From NCBI GenBank assembly GCA_964017125.1, contig OZ024903.1:66715201-66779200 (forward strand): 64,000 bases of DNA. The letters are read 5' to 3'. A program made the translations under genes and the position numbers. This DNA is from Flabesymbios commensalis (lineage: Eukaryota > Annelida > Polychaeta > Terebellida > Flabelligeridae). Below the pieces are notes generated by a model that saw nothing but the letters and a program-made list of their open reading frames with translations, was not told the origin of the DNA and did no database searches. Shown in pieces: positions 1 to 13,900 of the stretch. Position 1 is the first letter of the stretch. Every line of letters starts with the position of its first letter.

Positions 1-1871
1 TCCAAGCGTTTATACATTCCAAACTTTTATATATTGCACCATACATTAAAAGATCTTAAGACTTGAGTTGCTTCGGTGAGTATTCATTTTAATTTATATA
101 AATATTGGGCAAATAATTTAAAATAAAAATACCACAAAATATTGACTACGAACACAGGTGTTATTACGCAATGTTCCATTTGGTGAGTTTCATAGATACA
201 CCATAATTTAAAACATATTGACTGTACTGTATACTAGAGCCATCCATTTCAATTTACCGACTTGTTGGACAGATAATGTTGAAAAAAATACGAGTAAAGT
301 AAAGTGCATCGAACATGACTTCTTGGTTGTGTAAGTTGCAACTGATAACTTACACACCAATTCCACAGCGAGTGACCCAAAAAATCTTATGATCTAGTCA
401 CAAGAACCTTGTGAAAAAGAAAGTGAATGAGTTTCCACTTCTGTAGTAACTCCGTGGACATACTGATACATGATTGAAAGTAATCATGTTTTGAAAAGAT
501 AACGATGAATTAACGTTATAGCTTAGGTGTCAATGGCCTACACTAGGTAGTTTAGATCATCAATGGTTAAATAGACACACAAAAACCTAGATTAGTGGGA
601 ATAAATTTGAATGATAATTAATTTTACAAATATTTTTACGACAATAATATAATTATCTAGCATGAAGAGATGTTAGCATGCAAACTGTTTTTTTCTAAGG
701 AATCGGTTACGGCTACACGTAACATAGTAAGAGATAAATCTCCTGTTCGAAAAAAACATACTCAGGCAAATATACTCAGCAAAACACAGATATTGAACAA
801 ATGAAGGTTTAATTTTGGCCCACCAAGACTTTGAACAGTCATTTGTTCAAAGTATTGTGCCTGCTGGATAACTCACTTGACTACGGTAAAAGCTTACATG
901 CAGACAGTGACACTCCATCATAAACATGCATGTTGTCAATACAAGGGCAATAAAGTGTTGTCTTCAGTTTTAAATAGCATGTTATAAGAAGCAAAATCAG
1001 CTGATATTTTTTTGAAGAGGGCTTGGACATTTACTGAAATGAATTTATAAACACATTTATAAACAATCCATCAAAAAGGGAGCTCCAAGCTTTTTTGATA
1101 AATTATATTTGGGATATAACAAGGCCTGTCATTGACGGAAATAGGCTTCAGCATTTAAAAGTGAAAATCACTGGAAAAAAACGTGTAACTTTTACGGTAA
1201 CTTGACTTTGTATGTGAAATTTAAGGTACATTCCAGTAACGCGAAACAAGTTATAGTGCTAAAAGTAGTGGACAGATCAATGCACAGCATGACGCTAATA
1301 GGCATCAACCAAAATTTGGCTGAGCCTAACAACCTGAAATTCTGTTCAGATTGAGGTGGCAATTGTGAGATCAATTCACATCTCAAGGAAATACAAGGAA
1401 ATACCTAGGTGGTAGAGTGCACTGTTACATGGTTCATATAGCCACATGTGGGCCTATGTTATTAAAGCCGGTGAGTACTAGTGGAGGATTATCAAGAATT
1501 GGTGTCAAATTGGCCAAGCATGACCAGAGTGCAATAAAATAGTGCCTGGTGATTAGTTTAATCACTGCAAAAGTACAATTTTCTATAACTATCTGTCCAA
1601 AGAAGGATCCAGAAGAGTGTAAAGTACTTGAAAAACAATGGAGAGAGATTATTGCATCAACCCATTTTATAAATTAGGAATGATTGACAATTATTACTAA
1701 TTTTCTAATGTCTAAAATATGTAGTGAATATTATTTGACATGCAAAATTAAAAAATATGACTAGCCCCTAATTAGATAAGGTGATAGGTGAGATTTGTTA
1801 AGCTGAGATGCTTTTAGTTAACTGGCAGCATGCATATTACTAAAACTTGATAATTATAAAAATAAACATAC
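1..1871. other. Intron after the last visible DIP2 exon
   Basis: AT-rich sequence with no exon I can defend. I searched both strands for the expected next DIP2 block (DAG-Q-IGFLLG) and did not find it. 1000-1560 is less simple in composition and could be an eroded DNA transposon, but I recognise no conserved motif. Confidence 0.5.
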
Positions 1872-1982
1872 CCTTCTAGAGATAGGCACCTCTATTGGCA
1901 CTGGTACAACTCCAGCTGTCAGGCAGCCATAGAAGGCACACAGAAATGAGATGGGGTCGTTGTTTGGATAAACTAACGCCAC
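1872..1982 (-). CDS. DIP2: DIP2 exon l: ALVYPNNDP / AFYGCL / PVPIEVP
   Basis: 111 bp with acceptor TTTTAG and donor GTATGT. It encodes VALVYPNNDPISFLCAFYG, then CLTAGVVPVPIEVPISRR. This is the signature stretch of the first fatty-acyl-AMP-ligase-like domain of DIP2. It starts and ends in phase 0. The next exon (DAG-Q-IGFLLG in relatives) was not found to the left and probably lies beyond position 1. Confidence 0.97.
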
Positions 1983-4900
1983 CTAAAAAAATATACAAAT
2001 ATTTTTCATTCATAATATTTATAATTTGTATAAACTGCTTAGCACTTAAATTATTTACTTCAAATTATAACTAGAAAGATAATAGGTCGGGTTATAGCGA
2101 GTTTGGTTGAGTGAGTGATAATAGGGGATTTGTTGACTGTACCATCATGCGAAAGTCGCGAGAATGTGTAGACAGACCTACCCTAGAGGGATGAAATTTC
2201 TTCTTTTGTGTAGAGATATGGCAGTTTGAAGTTTGCTAGTGTATTATTAGTTGCATTTTTTTATGTTTGACCCTGCCAATCGCTTAGTACAATAGATAAT
2301 AGAAGGAGACTACCTCACTACCCAATTCAATCGGTTTGGTGGAAATTGTCTTCCGAAAAATGGACGTAGAATAATACATTGTAATAACAATAAGAAAGTA
2401 TCTGCTTGGAATGTCCAAAAGAATTAATAGGTGGTGAGAAAAACAGGGGCACGAAAAAAATACAAATTAAAATAATTTGGACACTGAAATCTACAAAACA
2501 CAATCATGTTCCAAATATATGATTCTAGACGCTTATATGTGGTAGCACTCACATCCAGGTAGGGAATCAATAAGGTATAGCTATGGTAAATTTTATATGA
2601 ATAATCACAAAAGTCAATAGAATTATGGCTATTCACCCGATCAGCAGCCTTCACACCAGGGTCTCCCTTTGGTCCAACTTTATTTAACAGGTTATAAGCA
2701 ATCTTGTGTGTTCTGCTTAATAGTTTGCCTGTGATAACATAACAAATACAAATTACCAGTACTTTAAATGGTGAAAACGTTTAAATGCACCGGCTAGATA
2801 CATGTACATGTAATGTGTGAAAGTGCAAGATTTCTTGATATCAACTTCTACGAGCTCATTGATTTGTTACAATAGTAGGCAGTAACAATCTGAGACAATT
2901 TCACTTTACATCCTTACAACAAACAATGAATGTAAGATTAACAATACAACATTTGATAGTGGTTTTAAAAAACCTAATATTTTCTAGAAAGCTATGAAAA
3001 ATAAACTAACCATAGGATAGGGATATGGTGGGCTTTCCATTCTGGTCTAATACTGTAGCAGCTGTAGCCTTGAAGGAAGCTGAACCATATCTTTGTACAG
3101 CAGCTTCTAGGTTTCGAGGTAAGCCAGATGGAATCTACAAAAAAGTAAAGCATGCTTTTTAAAAAGTTTCACACTTCGATATAAATGATCCACAAGGCTG
3201 AAGGGTCAAGAGCGTACATTAGATAGCATTACAACCCTATGACACTCGTCTGTTCTCTGTGTGCATTAGGACATTGGCACATTTTAATGTAAGTATTTAG
3301 GTGTGAGGATGGCAACTAGATATTTCAAATGATTAGCAGATTCTTCACTTATGCTTATTTCAAATTACATAAATTAGGAGAATAAAACCAGTTTTTACTG
3401 AATTTTAAAAATTACAGTACAAAAGCAGATATTTGTATTTTACTATTCAGGACATCGGATGGGACAGGTCGCATTGATAACCTACTACAACCATTCTTTA
3501 TATAAAGCTAACATTTATACACCTAGAGGACGAAGACTAGAGATAAACCCTTATCATCGGCACTACAGTAATCTGCTAAACAGTAATAGTACATTTGTAA
3601 CTGACAAAAACTACTTCTATCTCAATTATCCTCTCCCCAGGCCACATGCCAGATTGTGTTTGTCCTACAAGTGTATCTCTCATTTGACTGTTACAAGGTT
3701 TATTTGTCTTCAACTTACAATCAGTTGCTCTCCACTGGCAGGGGTGATAGTGCTGCCCTCAGGCTTTGGTGCATTAGGATCAACTGAAGGGGCTAAACAA
3801 AATAGAAATATGTCATATGATATTATCTCTCAATGTAGTTCACACTATTCTAAAAGTTAGCACACATGTATGGATAACAAAATGTTTCTACTGTTGTGAT
3901 AACACATTATTTATAGCATACAACAGAAATAAAATCTTCTCCTAACATAAATACATTATCCATACTGCTTGTTCAGTTGAGCATAGTATTAAATATAAAA
4001 TTGAAGATACACATATACATACAAGTATTCCTAAGTTCATCTACAACATCATTTACTGCAATAAGTATAATGATCTTACTAAAGGAATGTCTAGCCCCAT
4101 GTCGCCAATGCCACCTATAATTTAGTTCTATTTGCGTAATAAAAAAACTTTTTTATTTCAAATGTTCCTATACCTTGTAATTCTTCATCTTCTTCCACAA
4201 AAAACTCATTGAGTGGTTTTCTTTTCGGTCTCTGTTAAAACAAAGTAAAACATATGTGTCAACTTCAAAGAAATGTAAGCTTCTTAAGTAGAATTAATCA
4301 CATAAAATTTCATCCTTATTTTATTCATCTGTACTTAGATCAAAAAACTTTGCAGCCTGTTTGATCACTCTAGAAAGCATGTTTGTCTAGATTGATACCC
4401 TACACATTTGTTGATTCAAAGTGATTGACAATAGAATGCAAAGTACACAAGGCAGAAGTTAAAATAATAAATGTGAGTGATAAAAGGAGAATTTACTTCA
4501 AATGAGGTGATGTTTGCTCTGTGGTACACTGATGTTAGACTTTATTCCATTAGGTTCAGATTCTCCCACTCAATACCATGTTTTGCATAATCACATCAAT
4601 ATCAATACAAAAAAGCTGATGGGTAATTTTGTCATAATTGAGCGAGATATCACAGATCTGAAAGTGCATTTATGGCTGGAAGTTTTATTGAATAGCTTGA
4701 CAAAATGAATACCCATTCTCATGAAATCTGTTTTAAGCATAATGGCACTGCTACATACCATTTATGCAAAAAATTTAACCTAATTTGACTTACTTTGAGT
4801 GTATTCAGCAACTGTTGAATTTTCACAGATACTTTTCCTCCTGATCTTGGGACTGAAAAATAGAAATTTATTTTGAATAATTTTGTTTACTTGAAATGCC

Positions 4901-7900
4901 TAGGTTGAGTAGTTTTACAATACCATATCGAAGGACATGTTCATAACACTTACATGTACCCCGGTAGGTCATAACAAGCAAATGGAAATGGTTCACCCCA
5001 ATTTTCGGACACAATTTTATTATTTTGTCAGCAGTCATCGTGGATAGTTGATTAGACATATACAAGAGAACACTTGACATGGTGTAGCAGGATATTGAAG
5101 GTGTTTCATAAAATTTTAAAATATATTACCTGACTCTGAACCTGCTCCAAAACCTTGATGACATTGGAGCCTTTCATAAACAGTCATTCTCAATAAATCA
5201 ATCAATCAATAAAACTTCTATAGCGCCTATATCCTCAGCGGACCGAGTTCAGAGACGCAAAAATCCTCAGCGTGATTATGTGTCATAATCGAGGCCAAAG
5301 CAGGTTCGTCAAAAGGGAGCCAGGCTACTGAGGAGCTGGGGTGAGATTTAAGTAATTTCCGGAATGTTCAAATTGTTTCGGCATTACGTATGGGCACATG
5401 CCATAAGGCTGGACCAGATATAGAGAAAGCTCTTGACCCAGTTTTGGTTTTTACACGGGGAACAACAAATCTATTTGAATTTGTGGGGCGTACATATTTT
5501 GAGCATTTTGCGCAAACAAGTAAGTCGGCCAGATATACAGGCTGGTTGTCTTTTAGGGTTCGGAAAGTTATTGTGCATATTTTAAAATGAATGCAAAACT
5601 TGACAGGAAGACAATGTAATCGTTTTAGAACAAAAACGGAACGACTAAAACGTGGGGCCTTGATTACCACCCTTGCAAGGCAGTTCTGAACCAGTTGTAA
5701 TCTAGCGATATCCTTTTCTGGCATATTGTGCACAAGAGCGCTGACGCTAATGATATCCCCCGCCAATAAAGTCAATAACAGCCTCAAAGCCAAAGGCTAA
5801 ATATTAGGTCAAAGGTCAGAGCTCCAAAAAGGCACATCTACACACCCTAATCTGATATATTATTATATAAACAATGGAGACCGAAGGGTTTTTTCAACTT
5901 GAAATCATCCTAAATGTCTTAGTTACCTCTTTCCGCTATATTTGAATACCTATGTTATGGGTCTACTGCCTTTATAAATATTTAATAATTTTAGTGTGGG
6001 GACGGTCTTTAGACTTCAGAATCTGACGTCTCTCAAATTCTGACGTCTAAAGACAGTCCATCGCTAAAAAGGTTGAAATATATATATATAAATAAATGTT
6101 ATAATGACTGTGTGTAGTGTACATACTGCTGTCCATATCTGTGACACCTGTGACTGCGCCTGTGTGGCTGACTCGTACTGATTGTGCATGAGCATGAGAA
6201 GCATTTTGGTAAAGGCGGTCTCCCTGTTGTTGCAGTTGTTGTTGCTGTTGTTGTTGTTGCTGCTGCTGTTGTTGCTGTTGTTGTTGTTGTTGTAGCTGCT
6301 GCTGTTGAACACTGGCACTACTTGTTAGATCAGGGGGTTGACCAACTTGTTGTGCTGGAAATCAAATAAATAGATTAGCAAGCGTTCATGTGATACAAAT
6401 TTACTTATAAAATAACTTATAAAAAATTGTTTATTTAGAAACAGCATCTCCTTGTAAACAGAATTTGATCTTTGTAAATTGATAGTCATTTGGATGATAA
6501 GAGAAAAAATGTACAGTTTATACTGTATGAATTATATTTATTTAAATTCAGGCTTCAATTGCTTACTGGAGAAACTTTTGAGTATGCAGTGTATAATTTA
6601 ACTACAAACTCTTTCAAATTCTCAGACTACAGGTAGTACACGGTAATATGTGAAACCATGTTACAAAATGATACAAAACCACCAGTAACATATAATTTAT
6701 ATTGTTTGTGACAGGTCATCTAATACATATCCTGATGAATCGTACAATGGCTTAGAGGTCTAATGAGAGCTATATCATATCTGTGACATGTAATAAATTA
6801 TAGACAAAACATTTTTTTTTTTCAAAGGATCACACAAAGCTGATGATGACTTAAGATCCCTAATATACAATAAATTAAAAATTACAAACAATTACAATAT
6901 GCATGAGTAGTACATTGACGGCTTAAAACAAATCTTTCTTGAAGTTTATGTGTATTTAGAATAAGAGCTACTATGTGCGTTTACTGTTACTTGATTAATT
7001 TTATCTGTTTGTTGATTTGTGTGTTTGTATTGATTGCTTACAATGTGTTCCTCCTCCCTGGGCAATCTGTATCACATCAGCCAGAGCACTGCCGGGCGCC
7101 CCATCTATTGAATAGCATGCAAACAGTCAGCACCGAAAGTCAGTGCACAGCCAAACATAGCAGCGAAAAATCAACAAAAACAGGCTACAATTTAATTCAA
7201 TAGGCTCACTCGATGAAACAAATGATCCATTTTCTTTTAATCAAATAAATATCAATCACCAGATAACTAATTTATTACACTTCAAATCCATAATTTGTCA
7301 GCTAAGGATCACATAGTCTTATCTGCCACTTGGTAAAGTGGCAGATAATCTCTACTTTAACACTAAGGTGAATAAATTTTCCATGATTATCAAATTTGTG
7401 GAGAACTTAGCTCACAATTTGATTAGAAACTTACAAAATATTGTTCAATGAATAATTTTGTTCCAACCATTGCTGTATAAGAAACACTAAATCTTAAGTT
7501 ACTGATAAACAATACATAATTATAAAAGTAAGTTAAAGAGCCAGAATCAACTTGCTCAATCAGTGTGTTGGGTTTAAATTTGATTTTAATTGTGAGCCTG
7601 TTGAATACTGTAGATAACACAGACAATTGAGCTTTGCATGAAATAAAGGAGACTGTGTGAGCATTCACAGCTACACATGAGATGTCTATTATAGAGGTGC
7701 AGAAAATATATTAACTTGATCAACATGATCAACACAACAGTAAATGAACCACCCTTCAGGTATCACAGCAGAACGAGTTATAGGAAAAATCCCATTTTCT
7801 CGAGGTACCGGGTAAATATTTTCCAGAAAATTAAATTACAGTGTATCTCCATTCTGATCTGATATTTTAGTGTTGGTTAGTAAAAAATAACCAAACCAAA

Positions 7901-10900
7901 ATTTTTAATCATACAGAATATTTTGTAAATCCTTGTCTGTTTTTATCATCACGGTCGAAAAGTCAAACAATCAAAAGTTTTTGCTGCATGCTTGTCACTT
8001 CCTGCGGATATGAAACCCTTGACTAAAGCAGGTACACAGCAAACACAAAAGCTTGACCTTATGTTGATCTAATGTTGGTCACTGTCTGTGATGTTGGCCA
8101 ACAATAATATAACATCAGGTCAAATTACTTATCAAAACTTAGTCAATATCAAAATTTCTACAAACAATTTGTTCAGATTGGACAAACAACTTTGTCTATG
8201 ATACCAGAAGGGCGGGAATTATGCCTAGTTTACCAAGATTTACATGAAAACTTGTCTAAGATAATATAATTTAAACATAACTGAATTACTTTAATAGGAA
8301 TAACATGCAGAAGAATTCAACTACAATACAAGTACATTATAAATCACAATGTTGTATAGTCTATTGACAGGGATTACAAGGAATTAGATGCACGAAAAAA
8401 TTACAAATACATAGACATTAAAAAATGTCTGAAATGAGCGTAAACCTTATACTGTTAGATACAGGGACCACCAAAATAGGCAAGTAAAATTATTTTATTA
8501 ATGTTGGTTTTATGCTTGCTATGTACATAGGCCTACAGCTCTGATGATGTTAGCTGAAAAAATGTTGTATTCTTATTTCTAGAATAAAAACATGGGGTAA
8601 TCAAGATCGCAATACACATAGAAAGCTGCAGGATCAAGGCAGGTTTATGCAAATCATAAAAATTCAAATTAATCAAATTAATTAATTAATGGTTATTGGT
8701 TAAGTTTTCCTGAACCACAAATTCCTCTATCATTATTTTTATTTTTTTCACATTTTGATTCCCATGATACATTGAGACATATATGATGGAAATAAATTAC
8801 CAGGACATGATATTTTAGAAAATGGCAAACAAAGTATTGTAACTAAGCATAACAAAAAGAGAGAGAGTTCATTATTATATTGAAGTGGACATTATTGTGT
8901 TTTCCATGACTAAAACTAGTGTTGTCATTGATATCTCATGCAAGTTAAGTTGGTATAAATAAACCAGCACCACTATTAATTATGTTGCTATTAAATTAAT
9001 GTACCTCGATTAACACAAAGTAAAAATGTATGAACAATTTGGTGTTTATTTTAGACATGTTTGATGTGGGAAAATGTGCTTACTTAACATGTACAGTGTA
9101 CGGGTACACATCATCACACTGCCGTTTGTAAACTTTATGATTCTAATGGGAAAAATTCTAATTCTTTAAGTAGTAATTATCTTTTCTGTATCTGATCATG
9201 CTGATAGCACAATGCTGTATGGATAGTAGTGAGGTACTATCCTAAGTAGTAACCTAAAGTACATACAAACAATAAGGCACCTCTAAGAGATATAGCAATT
9301 AGGCCTACTTTAATATATTATTTGATCAATTGAGCATCTATCTACAACAAACTATTTAGAGACAAGGGTTGAGTGTCATACTAGGTATATCATTATTTCA
9401 TCCCATTGGATATGAAAGGGTGTATCTGCCAATTTGTGAAGAGGCAGATACACCTTTTTATATCCAAGTGGACGCAATGGATTTACTCACATGTTTGCCG
9501 TACATTAAGTGCGGTGATTTATCGATTTTTATTGTTATTTAGCATTGTAAAAAAGTTATGACCTTTAGGCAATTTTAATCCCGCATCATTTAGACAATGG
9601 CTCTACAAAGGCTCAGTGTATGTAAGATGTAGGGGGGAGGGAGGTGGCTATCTCTGCTGTAACCCCTTATCAGACTACGGTGGGATGACCTTCACAGTGA
9701 GTGTGAAGGTGACTTACACTGGGGTCGCGTGCCCTTCAGCATATCTAGGTCACCACCACGTGAGGAGCTGGGAATGTTGACGTTGGCATAGAGGGCACTA
9801 CCCCTGTTTGACTGAGAGGCAGAGTTTTGTGATGAGGTGCTGGGACTGAGGCTAGAGTCTGACGCGTGTCTCTGTTGCTGCTGATGCTGCTGGTGGGAGG
9901 ACCCGCCTCCTCTGTTACCATGACGATAACGGGACTGATCTTCGTCAAATATGCTGTCATCATCCGAGGAAGAATCTGAAAGCAAGTGGTGGAAAAAGCG
10001 GGAGGTGAAGAAACCACTAGAGCAAAAACATTTCAGTTAATCTAAATCTTCACCATTAGATTATTCATATGGGAATAATATCAGGGAAACTTTGATTTTA
10101 TTTACACTTCATAATAATATTGTCCACTGGGAAGTACAAGTTGTATCCGTCAGTTTGAAACATCTAGTGATGGATTTGTGGCGAAATCTCCAGTAGACAA
10201 TATGTTGGTTGTGTAATCACAAGCAAAATAATTGAAAATCAAAGGTGTTGGACACAGATGTAATTACAATAAATAAATTGCAATTAACCAGTTAGGGTTA
10301 AAGGAGGGAAAATGTAGACTAGTGAACAATCACCATTCAAATACATATTGGAATGAACGGTTATATCACCAATATTGAAAGAATTAAACTAAAGGGGGCA
10401 ATTCAGTATTCTTGATATAGTGTATTGCATAAAATCATTATTGGGATAATCCCCCATTGTCAGTTATAATATTTCTGCTTATGCAGCTAGATCCCAAAAC
10501 GATCTCACATATTTTGATGATGAACTACTGATTTTTCACAGTTATCTCATAAATTATTAATACACAAATGAATATCTAGATTGACTATTGTATCACTAGT
10601 TATTTCACTTGCTTTAAATAACTGTTTAGTGCAACAGAGATGAAATATGGAAACTATTAATCATTTTAATAATCTGTCAATCTACATAGATTAATTGCAG
10701 TACGTGTATGTATTTTATGATACAAATGTTATTTTTCTGAACTTGGAAGTATGTCAGGCTAAAAGTTGTAATTACCACATTATATTCACAGCAAATCAGC
10801 GAATTATAAACATGAATTTACTGTATATATGCAGAAATATTTATAGAAAGTATATTATGATTATAACATTATTACCATGGCCCAAAACTAAAGATACAAT

Positions 10901-13900
10901 TATTAGAGTTATTTAAACAATCAGGAAACCACGTGTCCTCCACCCCTGTATTACTGGCCAAAAATATACACACTAACCATGATAACCATTTCCTCAATTA
11001 ACATGTAAACTTAGCCACATGATTCCGTAAACAAGCAAGCATGTTTACAAGAGCGTACACACAATATACAGTATATAGCTTGTAAATTAACAAGTCAAGC
11101 AAAAAAGGTTGTGTTATTAAAAGTTTCCCGTAACATCTAATTTGTCCTGTCAGAGCTGAAGGGTGCTTCAGCTATGAGAGTACAAATTGTAAATCCAAAG
11201 GAAGGACAGGGCACATGTTATATTGCGCGTCCATCTGAGGGCTAAGTTTGAAGTTGTGTATTAGCTTGGACAGTTTACCTGACGCGTGGCCACCAGCCAA
11301 GACGCTGACGCCTGCAGGGCGCCCGCCGCCTGCGTCAGCTGTACGTCTCAGGGGACTGTAGACAGCAGATGTACGTTTAGATGACATGGGCGCCATACTC
11401 TGCTTCTTGTTCATGGCGAGGGCCTGCATCACCGCCTCTGTGCGGATCTCTATAAACATACCATAAGAATAAACAATTAGATTTAAAGACATACCACAGA
11501 TGACCTGTGTCCAGTAGGAATCAAAAGGTAAAGTTTCATAGTTTCATAGTCCTAAACATTTAACGGTGCAATAATCATCATCTAATATATTTTTTTACAA
11601 CTACCATGACCCACAACTTTAAGCTGGTATTTTGTATCACACCCTAAACCCCAAATCCTACCTAATACTGGTTTCTATGCTATGTACACATATATATTTC
11701 ATAAAAGGGCAGTGATCATAATTATCTGGATCCAGTAAATTTAAAATGTGTCCTATCTGATTCAGGGCAAATAGGCCATTTGTTAACAACAAAACATAAA
11801 ATATAAAAATCACCTAATAACAATATATATTCCGTATTGAAAATGTGTGTGCATAAAATTATCTAAAAAAAAGAAAAGGCAATGAACTAATGTTGTTTTA
11901 ACTCTTTAAAGTCTGAATTGAAAATCAACATCTTCATTCATGATCCACTACAAGCCGCGAATTGCTGTCATAATTCTCGACATGTAGTGGATGAAGATAA
12001 CTTGTAGTGGGTGACAAATTAAAATTTGCGATATAACAATTTTTGTTCTTGAAGTTTAAACAACAGGTGTAGAACATGATATGTATTCGACACTAGGCCA
12101 GCATTTAAAAACAATCAACATCTTCCATTATGATTTAAAAGTGGACAAAAAAAAAGTTTATGTCCAACACAAATAAACATATAACCAACATTGGAAATGT
12201 TTTTGAATTATGGAAATCTTAAAAAAAGAGTTACCTTGTCTGTCAGCACTCCCTACATTGTGTATGGGGTAACCTAAACATGGAATGTTTGATAGCGACG
12301 GGAATGTAAATAATCACTAGAGCTAGCATTAAAGTCTCCACCTGCCACAATTTAAAGTTAATTACCAATGCAGTAGAGATGGGGGATACTCAAGGAAGTG
12401 TAATATGTGGTCATTTTAAATAAATCAGTGTAACACTCGAAGAATAGTCTCAGAAAGTTCTCTAAAATCAGATACAAATTGAGACTAAAACATTCATGAT
12501 AACTTTTCAAGCAAGTGTGGTGATTTTGTTTGATTTGAAAACTAGTCGATTTTCAAAGTAAACCAGCGTAATTAGTCAAGGAAGATCAAACAAATATTGA
12601 ATACAGTAGTGTTTATGTGAACCATTAAAAGGTCAAGGTTCAATTAGAATAAGAAGGTGTGAAAATCATACATCATCCAAGTGAAATCAGAAGATTTTTA
12701 AAGTGTAAATAAATTGTTCAATAAGAAGATGAGGAAACCGCACATCATCCAATCAGAATCAAAAGGTGCTCTGTACAAGGTCCAATCAGAAGGAAAAGGT
12801 TTTATACATCGACAAATAGGTCAAGGTCACCAGTGTTCAATACAGGCTGCGGGATTGCGCCATGGGCGCACTGTTTAATAGGATGTCCCATCTACCTGCC
12901 AATATTTTTAAAATTTTTTTAGCTCTGTGGGGACAATTGTCCCATAGAAAAATCCATCTGTATTGAACACTAGGTCACCCATTCTTGTACTTGACCTTGA
13001 GTTTTATCCTATGGATCACAAGTAATAATATATAGAAGCAATACATAATATAGGTGTGGATATAACGTGAGGACAAACTTTTTCCATTTATAAGCTTCTA
13101 TGACCTTGACAAACAGGTAAAGGTCACCAATCCTTGAATTTGAGTTTAATCAGATAGATCACTGTTATTATCATGGAAGCAATACAATTGTAGTTGAGAA
13201 GATATCTTCATGACAAAGTTTTTTTCCTTTATTACCTCTATCACTTTTATTGCCGTGTGACCTTGAAAAATAGGTCTAGGTCAAGTTTTATCATATATGT
13301 ATCACTGCTGTTAATATGAAAATAATACAAATTGTAGGTGTGGAGATATGTGATGACAATCTTTTTTCCTTTATCAGCCTGTGACCTTGACAAATAGGTC
13401 AAGGTCTCGCACCTTTAAAACTTGACCTGGACTTTCACGAGGTCTATTGGTCACTGGTATTAATATCGAACTATTAACTTTAAAAGTGGTTATTGAATTA
13501 TTCAATATTGTTATGAACAAACGAAAAATTATTACAAACAAATGGCGGGACGCACTACTTGAAAACATAATGCGGCGGAGGTATAACAAAAGGGACACAT
13601 ATCTTACATGAGAAATAAACACCAAAAGACAAGGCCGCTTACAATTAGACTGGCAATCTAACTGCTATGAAATGGAGGAAGAGACAATGCCTAGAACGAC
13701 AAAACAAATCCTCCGGCGTCCTCTGTGGAATAAAAGAGCAAGTATTCTGTTTTTATTATGTCACTTCTCTCTTGAGAGCAGTCGACTTCATTTCTATCTT
13801 AATTGGCATCTTCCGTAATAAAACCGTCAAACCCTTTAAACATGCTAGTCACAGTAATTATTGACACAAAGCGTTGTGTACGTTGTAGTAGTGATAATCA

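Larger units (their letters stand above)
7105..9717. other. DIP2 intron with small palindromes
   Basis: 2.6 kb intron. It holds a 30-bp hairpin (7319-7348), an eroded family-1 hairpin element (8037-8125) and a 62-bp hairpin (9406-9467). The rest is AT-rich sequence with no recognised feature. Confidence 0.6.

Noticed and set aside
1000-1560. A decayed transposase gene
   Set aside because: The composition is suggestive, but no catalytic motif or terminal repeats could be identified.
3459-3860. Plus-strand frame of 133 codons
   Set aside because: It overlaps the DIP2 exon at 3719-3792 on the opposite strand and has no conserved motif.
6184-6369. Plus-strand frame rich in Val and Ala
   Set aside because: It is the antisense shadow of the CAA/CAG polyglutamine tract of DIP2.
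12640-13440. A confirmed nuclear-receptor enhancer
   Set aside because: The half-sites are part of a repeat unit. Sequence alone cannot show binding, so it is kept only as a hypothesis.
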